This document shows, in pieces, positions 1-6,762 of a stretch of 38,912 bases of DNA (position 1 is its first letter; each line of letters begins with the position of its first letter). Source of the stretch: an uncultured Lachnospiraceae bacterium (GTDB taxonomy: Bacteria > Bacillota_A > Clostridia > Lachnospirales > Lachnospiraceae). Below the pieces are notes generated by a model. The model was not told where the DNA came from and did not search any database. It saw nothing but the letters and a program-made list of their open reading frames with translations. The translations under genes and the position numbers were made by a program. The stretch covers positions 1 through 38,912 of the forward strand of contig CAJLNC010000017.1 of NCBI GenBank assembly GCA_905207905.1, written 5' to 3'.

Positions 1-1
1 A

Positions 2-1198
2 GAGAAATACAAGGTGATTCACGTGGCGGGAACCAACGGAAAAGGTTCTGTGTGCGCTTTTACCGAATCCATTCTGCGTCATGCAGGATACCGCACCGGC
101 CTGTTTATCTCACCCCATCTGGTAAAGCTCAATGAGCGGTTTCAGATCAACGCAGAACCGGTGTCTGATGAAGTTTTTCTGGAGGCTTTCCTTATTGTAA
201 AAAAGAGGATTGAGGAAATGGTGGCTGAGGGCTTTTGCCATCCCACTTATTTTGAACTCCTGTTTGCAGTGGGGACAGTGATTTTTGCCAGAGAGCGGGT
301 GGAATATCTGGTGCTGGAGACGGGGATGGGAGGACGGCTGGATGCCACCAACACAGTGGCCCATCCTGCGGCCTGCGTCATTACCTCCATCAGTCTGGAT
401 CACACCGAGTATCTGGGAGATACGGTGGAAGCGATTGCCGGAGAGAAGGCCGGTATTATCAAAGAAGGGGTTCCGGTGATCTATGACGGAAGAGACCGGA
501 AGGTGGAAAAGGTGATTGCGGATCGGGCGGCCAGCCTTCATGCCCCTGCCTGCCCTTTCTACAGCCAGATGTGCGAAATCCTGGAGCAGACGGATAAAAG
601 CATTGATTTTGTCCTGAATAACAGGTATTATGATTACAAAACCGTACGGATTCCCTATTTGGCAGAGTACCAGATCGTGAACAGTTCCCTGGCCATGATG
701 CTGATTCGTGTGCTGGATCCGGAAAAGAAGATTTCAGACAAAACGGTGCTGGAAGGGATTGCGGACACCAGATGGAGCGGCCGGATGGAGACGGTTTTGC
801 CGGGCGTGGTGCTGGATGGAGCTCACAATGCGGCGGGGATTGAAGAGTTTTTAAGAACCGTCTGCAGTGTGCAGAAGAAAAAACCGGTATTCCTTTTGTT
901 TTCCGCAGTGATTGAAAAAGACTATGAGGAGATGATCCGGGAGATCTGCCGGGAGGGAGATTTTACCTCCATTGTGGTGACCCAGATCGGAGATGACAGA
1001 AGAGTGGAGGCCCAGGCGCTGGCGCAGGTGTTTCGGAAGTACACCAAAGCTCCTGTGATTGTGAAGGATCAGGTGAAGGAGGCCTTTGAGACTGCTCTGG
1101 AGAAAAAGGGAGAGGGAATGCTGTTTTGCGCAGGCTCCCTGTATCTGGTGGGGGAGATCAAGGCAGTGATCAGTGAACAGAAGGTGCACAGGCACTAG
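2..1198 (+). CDS. folC: Folylpolyglutamate synthase / dihydrofolate synthase, 5' end outside window
   Basis: This Mur-ligase-family enzyme adds glutamate to folates (and often to dihydropteroate) in the cytoplasm, using ATP. The P-loop AGTNGKGS lies right at the window edge, and the reading frame is open upstream of it through EKYKVIHV, so the true start and an estimated 40 residues are missing. A GTG at position 14 is inside the P-loop strand and is not a credible start. Other family marks are ETGMGGRLDATN, the ISLDHTEYLG segment with the catalytic His, and VVLDGAHNAAG in the C-terminal domain. The gene ends ...KVHRH and is followed 12 bp later by a small gene with a good ribosome binding site, so the two are probably co-transcribed. 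Confident in the family; whether it is mono- or bifunctional cannot be told. Confidence 0.93.
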   Translation, partial: EKYKVIHVAGTNGKGSVCAFTESILRHAGYRTGLFISPHLVKLNERFQINAEPVSDEVFLEAFLIVKKRIEEMVAEGFCHPTYFELLFAVGTVIFARERVEYLVLETGMGGRLDATNTVAHPAACVITSISLDHTEYLGDTVEAIAGEKAGIIKEGVPVIYDGRDRKVEKVIADRAASLHAPACPFYSQMCEILEQTDKSIDFVLNNRYYDYKTVRIPYLAEYQIVNSSLAMMLIRVLDPEKKISDKTVLEGIADTRWSGRMETVLPGVVLDGAHNAAGIEEFLRTVCSVQKKKPVFLLFSAVIEKDYEEMIREICREGDFTSIVVTQIGDDRRVEAQALAQVFRKYTKAPVIVKDQVKEAFETALEKKGEGMLFCAGSLYLVGEIKAVISEQKVHRH

Positions 1199-1210
1199 AG
1201 GAGGACAACC

Positions 1211-1357
1211 ATGATCAATTATGAAGAGGAACTGAAAAAATTTCATCCCAGCATGGATGTCAACGAGGCGGAGGACGCCATATACAGCAGAGATCTCACA
1301 GATGTGACAGATATTCTGAAAGAAATGCTGAAGGAAGAAAAGAAAAAAAGAAAATAG
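1211..1357 (+). CDS. Small hypothetical protein, 48 aa
   Basis: I do not recognise a family. The frame starts MINYEEELKKF and ends KEEKKKRK, giving a 48-residue protein with an acidic N-terminal two thirds and a very basic tail; it looks helical and has no membrane segment. The ribosome binding site AGAGGAGG sits 6-8 bases before the ATG, and the gene fits snugly between folC (12 bp gap) and the TPR gene (9 bp gap), which is why I believe it is real although it is short. It is probably cytoplasmic and translated from the folC transcript. Function unknown. Confidence 0.72.
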   Translation: MINYEEELKKFHPSMDVNEAEDAIYSRDLTDVTDILKEMLKEEKKKRK

Positions 1358-1366
1358 GGGGCTTTT

Positions 1367-3010
1367 ATGAGATGTATTTACTGTAACACGCCCCTGGCAG
1401 CCATCGACTATTGTCCCGGCTGCGGAGCGGACATTACCATCCAGAAACGGATCGTCCGCATTTCCAACCTTTTGTACAATCAGGGGCTGGAGAAGGCTTC
1501 TGTCCGGGATCTGTCCGGGGCTATCGCCTGTTTGAAACGGAGCCTGAAGTTTAACAAAGAAAATATTGATGCCAGGAATCTGTTGGGGCTTTGTTATTTT
1601 GAGACTGGGGAGGTTGTGTCTGCCCTCTGCGAGTGGGTGATCAGCAAGAACCTTCAGCAGGAGGACAATCTGGCGGATCATTACATAACCCAACTGCAGA
1701 ATAATAAGAATCGTCTGGACACGATCAATCAGACTATTAAGAAGTATAATCAGTCCATAGAATACTGCCGTCAGGATAATGAGGATATGGCAGTGATCCA
1801 GCTGAAAAAAGTGATTGCTCAGAATCCGAAGCTGGTGAAGGCTCATCAGCTTCTGGCGCTTTTGTATATGAAGCATCAGGAGTATGAGAAGGCCAGGCGG
1901 CTTCTGAAAAAGGCTGCGGCAGTGGATAATACCAACACCACTACCCTTCGCTACCTTACAGAGATCGAGGAGATCACAGGCAAGAGCACAGCCCTGGGAC
2001 CCCGGAAAAAGCGGGTGGCCCCGGAGAAGGAGGAGGGGATGGGAGGAACGCTGCGCTATATCAGCGGCAATGAAACCATTATCCAGCCCACTACCTTCCG
2101 GGACAGCTCCACGGTGGCAACGTTTATCAACATTGTGCTGGGCATTCTTTTAGGGGGCGCTATTGTGTGGTTTATGGTGGTTCCCGCCAGCCGGCAGAGC
2201 GTCCAGGATGCAGCCAATAAGCAGGTGACGGATGCTAATATGAAGCTGGCCTCTGAGACGGCCAGACTGCAGGACCTTCAGGATGAGATCGATGAGTATT
2301 CCGCCCAGGCGGATGCAGCAGATGCAGACAGGGACAAGGCCCTTGACAAAGCGGCCAGCTATGAAGAGCTGCTGGGGTTGGCGGACCTTTATGTTCAGGG
2401 GAAGCAGAGTGAGGCGGCCAACAGCTTATCTTCCCTGGATGCAGCCCAGTTTGAGGGCAATGCCCTCAAACTGTACGAGAATCTGATGGGTGCGGTGAGT
2501 GGAGCTTTGTTTAGCCAGTACTATACTGCAGGCACCACAGCGTATGCCGCCGGAGACTATCAGACAGCAGCAGAGCAGCTGACTTTGGCGGTGGAGTCTG
2601 ATCCGGAAGGAGTCCAGACCAATCATTACGATGCTTTGTATTTTTTGGGCTTTGCTTACTTTAATCAGGGAAATACTGCAAAGTCTGACGAGATCTTCCG
2701 GGAGATTGTCACCAAATATCCTGCACAGGCTGGCAATGTACAGGGATACATCAGCAGCGGATCGGCAGATACCGGAGGACAGCCTGACAGCCAGACCGGC
2801 AGTCAGGGAGAGGCTTCCATGAACGGCGGGGATACTGCCCGAGGCGGCCAGGGTGCTTCCGGAGCGGGTCAAGGAGACGGCGGGATCACTGTCTGGGATG
2901 AGTCCGGAGACACAACCGGAGGTGATCTTGGATACGATCCTGCAGATGTGGCCTGGACGGATCCCAACACAGGGCTGCATTATGATATGTATGGAAACCT
3001 GCTGGGATAA
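1367..3010 (+). CDS. Zinc-ribbon, TPR-containing membrane protein
   Basis: A 547-residue protein with a clear layout. An N-terminal zinc ribbon has Cys3, Cys6, Cys16 and Cys19 (CxxC...CPGC). Tetratricopeptide repeats follow at about residues 36-195 (NLLGLCYFETGE, HQLLALLYMKHQEYEKARRLL). A single membrane helix lies at about 249-271, then a coiled coil (about 280-330), a second TPR block (about 340-455, YAAGDYQTAAEQL, YFLGFAYFNQGN) and a Gly/Ser/Gln-rich linker. The last residues read DPNTGLHYDMYGNLLG, a short motif that recurs in other envelope proteins of this window (see findings). The layout implies cytoplasmic N-terminal TPRs and an extracellular C-terminal TPR domain. No enzymatic motif was seen; a scaffold role is an inference. 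It probably ends the folC transcript. Confidence 0.85.
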   Translation: MRCIYCNTPLAAIDYCPGCGADITIQKRIVRISNLLYNQGLEKASVRDLSGAIACLKRSLKFNKENIDARNLLGLCYFETGEVVSALCEWVISKNLQQEDNLADHYITQLQNNKNRLDTINQTIKKYNQSIEYCRQDNEDMAVIQLKKVIAQNPKLVKAHQLLALLYMKHQEYEKARRLLKKAAAVDNTNTTTLRYLTEIEEITGKSTALGPRKKRVAPEKEEGMGGTLRYISGNETIIQPTTFRDSSTVATFINIVLGILLGGAIVWFMVVPASRQSVQDAANKQVTDANMKLASETARLQDLQDEIDEYSAQADAADADRDKALDKAASYEELLGLADLYVQGKQSEAANSLSSLDAAQFEGNALKLYENLMGAVSGALFSQYYTAGTTAYAAGDYQTAAEQLTLAVESDPEGVQTNHYDALYFLGFAYFNQGNTAKSDEIFREIVTKYPAQAGNVQGYISSGSADTGGQPDSQTGSQGEASMNGGDTARGGQGASGAGQGDGGITVWDESGDTTGGDLGYDPADVAWTDPNTGLHYDMYGNLLG

Positions 3011-3511
3011 GAACGTTTCAGGTCTTTCAAGGGATTTCCGAAAAGAGGTCTGAAAAAGAAAATAGAAAAAATTCAGAAGAGGAACGCACAACAGAAATTT
3101 AGAAGCTGAGAGGAAAAACAGATAAGAGAAACCCCGAAGAAGGGGCTGACAGAACCTGAATGGGCGGCTGCGTCTTTTGATCTGCAAAAAACTGCGGAAA
3201 CAAAAGACTATGCCCGGGATTTCAGGAACTGTCGGCTCTTTTTTTATCATTAGGAAATCAGCTCTTTTCTGACCGTATGGTCTCTTGTACACGGATGCTA
3301 TGGTCCCATATGCACAGAGGCTGCTTCTGAATGATAAAAATGCTTCGCAGGATCGCAGAGCAGCGGCGAAGTCTGTAAAGTACACAGTTGCTTTCTATAA
3401 CCCGGGGTGAATTGCAAAAGAGCGGTCAGAGTAGAAAAGATTTAAAGCAGGAGCGACCTGCCAAGCAGAAAGGCAGGCTGTTTAAAAAAGTGGAAGGGAG
3501 TAGAAGAAATT
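3011..3511 (+). other. 501-bp intergenic region before spoIIAA
   Basis: No convincing gene. It holds a T-tract (about 3238-3245) after an imperfect GC-rich stem that may terminate the TPR gene, and an 8-bp inverted repeat GTCTTTTG/CAAAAGAC (3172-3179 and 3201-3208). The spoIIA operon is expected to use a sigma-H promoter. GCAGGATCG (3347-3355) followed by GGCGAAG (3365-3371) resembles sigma-H elements but the spacing looks short, so I do not call it. A long - strand frame crossing here is an antisense shadow of the TPR gene. Confidence 0.4.
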
Positions 3512-3844
3512 ATGAAAAAGGGGTTTGAAATTTCCGGAACTAATCTTACCATCCATCTTCCGGCGGAAGTGGATCATCACAATGCAGAGGAACTGAAAAA
3601 TACAGCGGATGAACTGATGCAGAGCCGCAATATACGGCGCATTGTGTTTGACTTTCAAAATACCGTGTTTATGGACAGCTCCGGCATTGGGATGATCATG
3701 GGAAGATATCGGAATCTCCGTTTTATGGGAGGCCATGTCATTGCAGTGCAGGTCAGTGAGCGGATGCGCAGAATTTTAACTATGTCGGGAATCTACAAGG
3801 TAATGGATATCTATGAAGGCCTGCCGAGCCAGTATGGATTATGA
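3512..3844 (+). CDS. spoIIAA: Anti-sigma-F factor antagonist SpoIIAA
   Basis: A 110-residue STAS-domain protein that frees sigma-F in the forespore by binding the anti-sigma kinase SpoIIAB. The phosphorylation segment FMDSSGIGMIMGRY is intact; by analogy with Bacillus subtilis Ser58, the second serine (Ser57 here) is the one phosphorylated. Length matches the family. The ATG at 3512 follows GAAGGGA. It is the first gene of the classic three-gene operon, 14 bp before spoIIAB. Confidence 0.96.
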   Translation: MKKGFEISGTNLTIHLPAEVDHHNAEELKNTADELMQSRNIRRIVFDFQNTVFMDSSGIGMIMGRYRNLRFMGGHVIAVQVSERMRRILTMSGIYKVMDIYEGLPSQYGL

Positions 3845-3858
3845 TAAGGGGGACAAAC

Positions 3859-4308
3859 ATGAATACAGAAAATGAGATGAGACTGGAATTTGACAGCAGA
3901 TCCTGCAATGAGGGATTTGCAAGAGTGGCAGTGGCAGCGTTTCTGACTCAGTTGAATCCTACGCTGGAAGAAGTGGCGGATGTAAAGACCGCTCTGTCGG
4001 AGGCAGTGACCAACGCCATTATCCATGGTTATGAGGGAGATGGAAAGAAAAAGGTTGTGGTGGAGTGCAGGATCCGTCCGCGAACCTTGGAGATTATGGT
4101 GGAAGATCAGGGAATTGGGATTCCGGATGTGGAAAAGGCCATGGAACCTCTCTTTACCACAAAAGGTGACTGCGAGCGGGCCGGTATGGGATTTTCTTTT
4201 ATGGAGGCCTTCATGGATACTCTGGAAGTGGAATCTGCCCCGGGAGAGGGAACCAGAGTAAAAATGTCCAAGGAGATCGGAAGGGCAGAGCATAAATATG
4301 AAGTATAG
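3859..4308 (+). CDS. spoIIAB: Anti-sigma-F factor / serine kinase SpoIIAB
   Basis: A 149-residue GHKL-fold serine kinase that sequesters sigma-F and phosphorylates SpoIIAA. Motifs in order are the N box EAVTNAIIHGY, the G1 box EDQGIGIPDVEKA, and the G2 segment ERAGMGFSFMEAF. An upstream ATG at 3841 is in frame, but AAGGGGG at 3846-3852 is 6 bases before the ATG at 3859, and that start gives the usual N-terminus MNTENEMRLEF, so I chose it. It lies between spoIIAA and sigF as in other endospore formers. Confidence 0.96.
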   Translation: MNTENEMRLEFDSRSCNEGFARVAVAAFLTQLNPTLEEVADVKTALSEAVTNAIIHGYEGDGKKKVVVECRIRPRTLEIMVEDQGIGIPDVEKAMEPLFTTKGDCERAGMGFSFMEAFMDTLEVESAPGEGTRVKMSKEIGRAEHKYEV

Positions 4309-4332
4309 ATATGAGAGGTGAAGAGACGCCCC

Positions 4333-5061
4333 ATGGAACGTACGCTTGCAATGATTGAACAGGCACACCAGGGGGATAAAGAGGCAAGAGAGAAGCTGGT
4401 AGAGGAAAATCTGGGTCTGGTTTTTACGGTGGTGCGCCGATTCACAGGCCGGGGCTGCGAGATGGAGGACCTGGTACAGATCGGGAGCATCGGACTGTTG
4501 AAAGCGATAGATAAGTTTGATCAGACCTATGAGGTGAAGTTCAGCACCTACGCGGTGCCCCTGATTGCCGGAGAGATCAAACGGTTTCTTAGGGATGACG
4601 GGATGATCAAGGTGAGCCGATCCCTGAAGGAGACGGCGGTTTTAATTTACAGTACCAAAGAAGCTATGGAGAAACGGCTGGGGCGGGAGCCGGATCTGGA
4701 GGAGCTGGAGGCAGAGCTTAAAATCTCCAGGGAGGATATGATGCTGGCGTTAGAGGCTTCCGCTGAGGTGGAGTCCATCTATCGCCCGATCCATCAGGGA
4801 GACGGCAATGCGGTGCTTCTGGTGGACAAGCTGGAGGAAAAGGAAAATGCCAATGAAAAAGTACTGAACCGAATGCTGCTGGAGCAGCTGTTAAAGATTC
4901 TGGAGGAACAGGAGAGAAGGCTCATTGATCTGCGATATTTCTGCGACAAAACCCAGATGGAGACTGCCAGGGAGTTAGGAATCTCCCAGGTGCAGGTCTC
5001 GAGAATGGAAAAAAAGATTTTGCAGAAAATGCGTGGGAATCTGGGAAAATGCAGAGTATAG
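4333..5061 (+). CDS. sigF: RNA polymerase sporulation sigma factor SigF
   Basis: A 242-residue sigma-70 family factor that directs early forespore transcription and is released from SpoIIAB after septation. Region 2 is seen as EENLGLVFTVVRRF...EDLVQIGSIGLLKAIDKFD...FSTYAVPLIAGEIKRFLRDDG, and region 4 as LIDLRYFCDKTQMETARELGISQVQVSRMEKKIL with the helix-turn-helix. A GTG at 4318 is in frame and would add five residues, but GAGGTGA at 4315-4321 is better placed for the ATG at 4333. It closes the spoIIA operon. The adjacent anti-sigma and anti-anti-sigma genes make SigF, not SigG or SigB, the secure call. Confidence 0.96.
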   Translation: MERTLAMIEQAHQGDKEAREKLVEENLGLVFTVVRRFTGRGCEMEDLVQIGSIGLLKAIDKFDQTYEVKFSTYAVPLIAGEIKRFLRDDGMIKVSRSLKETAVLIYSTKEAMEKRLGREPDLEELEAELKISREDMMLALEASAEVESIYRPIHQGDGNAVLLVDKLEEKENANEKVLNRMLLEQLLKILEEQERRLIDLRYFCDKTQMETARELGISQVQVSRMEKKILQKMRGNLGKCRV

Positions 5062-5283
5062 CCAGGAACTATTCGGCCATCGGTAAAGGAAGCCCTGAAA
5101 GGAAGCAGCTTTCCAGTTTTTGGCAGAGGGAGTAGAGCGCGACAGAAAGGTAGGAGAACACAAAGAGCAGCGAAAAAAGATTTATGCATAAGATCCGTCT
5201 CATTTTCTCATACTGTAAGAAAAGAAAACTTCCGGAAAAAGCAGAGGTCTGGGATGTATTTCGAAGAAAAGGAGCGGATGATT

Positions 5284-5445
5284 ATGAGAAAATTTATGAG
5301 CAGATGCTGGATCTGGGTGATGGCGCTGATTCTGGCAGGAGGAATTTTTTATTATTTCTGGGAGGGGAAAGAGAAGGACTTTGGCGATACCGGCACACTG
5401 GTGAGAAAGGCCTGCAGGGAAGTCAGGCAGTCTGTTGGCCTGTGA
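5284..5445 (+). CDS. Small single-pass membrane protein, 53 aa
   Basis: Not a family I recognise. Translation from the ATG at 5284 starts MRKFMSRCWIWVM and has one hydrophobic helix (about residues 8-25) followed by a charged tail ending VRQSVGL. AAGGAG at 5269-5274 is 9 bases upstream; in-frame ATGs at 5254 and 5278 are worse placed. It lies between sigF and a strong terminator, so it may be a late member of the spoIIA transcript. The 222 bp from the end of sigF to this gene hold nothing I can identify. Real gene status is likely but not certain. Confidence 0.5.
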   Translation: MRKFMSRCWIWVMALILAGGIFYYFWEGKEKDFGDTGTLVRKACREVRQSVGL

Positions 5446-5474
5446 GAGGGAGAAGACATTTGAGCTTGGAAAAG

Positions 5475-5511
5475 AAAACCAGGGCAGAGGGTATTTTACG
5501 CCCTGGTTTTT
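5475..5511 (+). terminator. Rho-independent terminator after the spoIIA operon
   Basis: A perfect 11-bp inverted repeat, AAAACCAGGGC (5475-5485) and GCCCTGGTTTT (5500-5510), with a 14-base loop and ending in a T5 run. It separates the sigF region from spoVAA, so the spoVA genes probably need their own promoter or read-through. Confidence 0.85.
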
Positions 5512-5540
5512 GAAAACTCACAGAGAAAGGGTGGCGTGCT

Positions 5541-6152
5541 ATGACCACAGTATATCTTCAGATTGATAAAAATGTAAAGGTGACGGACACGGTTTTCGTC
5601 TTAAAAGAACTGGGAAAGGTAAGCTGTCAGGACAAGGCCCTGGAGGTAAAGCTGAAACTGCTGAAAATTCCATCCGTCCAGGTTCAAGGGCCGGGGCGGT
5701 ATGTTTTTTCAGTGCTGGATGTAATCGAGGTGATTCAGAAGGAATATCCTTCGGTGGAAGTGAATAATCTGGGAGAGACAGATTTTGTGGTAACGGTGGA
5801 GAAAAAAAAGAAACCTTCCCAAATCTGGCAGTGGACGAAGACGGTGTTTGTCTGTGTGCTGGCCTTTTTCGGGGCCGCATTTTCCATCATGGCCTTTAAC
5901 AATGACGTGGGAGTGACGGAGTTGTTTAGTCGGCTTTATCAGATGTTTACCGGCGCGCCTTCAGACGGCTTTACTGTGCTGGAAATTACGTACTCGGCAG
6001 GGCTGGGTCTTGGAATTGTGCTGTTTTTCAATCACTTTGGCAGGAAAAAGATCACTGCGGATCCCACGCCCCTGGAAGTGCAGATGCGGCTTTATGAGGA
6101 TGAGGTGGACACCACCATCATAGAAGCGGAAAACAGAAAAAAAGAAAACTAA
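5541..6152 (+). CDS. spoVAA: Stage V sporulation protein AA
   Basis: A 203-residue SpoVAA, part of the SpoVA machinery for dipicolinic acid uptake into the forespore and release in germination. The N-terminal soluble part (about 1-90, MTTVYLQIDKNVKV, LLKIPSVQVQGPGRYVFSVLDVI split over the domain) is typical, and two membrane helices follow at about 97-117 and 148-167, ending with LEVQMRLYEDEVDTTIIE. AAAGGGTGG lies upstream of the ATG. spoVAB follows after 58 bp. In other endospore formers these genes are sigma-G dependent; I could not identify a sigma-G promoter here. Confidence 0.9.
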   Translation: MTTVYLQIDKNVKVTDTVFVLKELGKVSCQDKALEVKLKLLKIPSVQVQGPGRYVFSVLDVIEVIQKEYPSVEVNNLGETDFVVTVEKKKKPSQIWQWTKTVFVCVLAFFGAAFSIMAFNNDVGVTELFSRLYQMFTGAPSDGFTVLEITYSAGLGLGIVLFFNHFGRKKITADPTPLEVQMRLYEDEVDTTIIEAENRKKEN

Positions 6153-6210
6153 AACCTGAAATACAAATAAAAAGCGGTGGTTCAGAGGTTTTACAGTAGG
6201 AGGAAAGGGC

Positions 6211-6642
6211 ATGGAGGTTTTGGGAAAGGAAATTTTACTGGGGATTATCGGCAGCGCTTCGGGTGTTTTGGTGGCCGGAGGCGTGGTGGCTTTGATGGTG
6301 GGACTTGGGATCATCAGGCGCTTTATCGGCATCAGCCATACTGCCAGTCATGTAAAGCTGTGTGAGACCTTTATCAGTCTTGGCGGCGTGTTCGGGTGCA
6401 TTCTTACAGTGTACTTTCCAAGACTTGGACTGGGGGAGGCGGGCCTCGCCGTTTTGGGGCTGTTTTGCGGTATTTTTGTAGGAGGCTGGATCATGGCCCT
6501 GGCGGAGCTTCTCAGTATTTTTCCGATTTTTGCCAGAAGGCTCGGATTGGTGAAGGGGAAGAGCTGGATCATCCTGACTCTTGCGGCAGGAAAAATAGGA
6601 GGGAGCTTGTTGGGATTTTATATGAGATGGGGAAAAAAATAG
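6211..6642 (+). CDS. spoVAB: Stage V sporulation protein AB
   Basis: A 143-residue polytopic membrane protein with about four hydrophobic helices, matching SpoVAB in length and in segments such as SGVLVAGGVVALMVGLGIIRR and KLCETFISLGGVFGC. It acts with SpoVAA in the inner spore membrane. AGGAGG is 8 bases before the ATG. No spoVAC, spoVAD or spoVAE follows; the next gene is an unrelated RelA-like enzyme behind its own promoter. Confidence 0.88.
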   Translation: MEVLGKEILLGIIGSASGVLVAGGVVALMVGLGIIRRFIGISHTASHVKLCETFISLGGVFGCILTVYFPRLGLGEAGLAVLGLFCGIFVGGWIMALAELLSIFPIFARRLGLVKGKSWIILTLAAGKIGGSLLGFYMRWGKK

Positions 6643-6654
6643 CCGTTGGGGGTT

Positions 6655-6742
6655 TTGTAATCGGAGAAAATCTGGTATACTACCAGAGAAAAGTACCAGG
6701 AACGGCTTGTAAGAAAACGGCTTGGAGAAGAAGTAACTGGTA
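6655..6742 (+). promoter_or_regulatory. Promoter and dyad operator of the RelA-like gene
   Basis: An extended -10 (TGGTATACT, hexamer 6676-6681) has TTGTAA 15 bases upstream (6655-6660). The -10 is buried in a 17-bp dyad, TCTGGTATACTACCAGA (6671-6687), with 7-bp arms. Two further half-sites occur downstream, TACCAG at 6694-6699 and CTGGTA at 6737-6742, which are also complementary to each other and could form a leader stem. Between them AACGGCTTG occurs twice, 15 bases apart (6701-6709, 6716-6724). Confidence 0.5.
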
Positions 6743-6762
6743 ACGGAGAGGTGTGATAGAAA

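Noticed and set aside
851..1876. 341-residue - strand frame across folC and the TPR gene
   Set aside because: It spans two well-supported + strand genes and has no recognisable motif.
2426..3385. 319-residue open frame on the - strand
   Set aside because: It is antisense to the TPR gene for more than half its length, has no ribosome binding site or domain, and has shadow-type composition.
5184..5513. 109-residue frame overlapping the 53-aa membrane protein gene
   Set aside because: It has no membrane segment or motif and runs through the terminator; the 53-aa frame has the better start signal.
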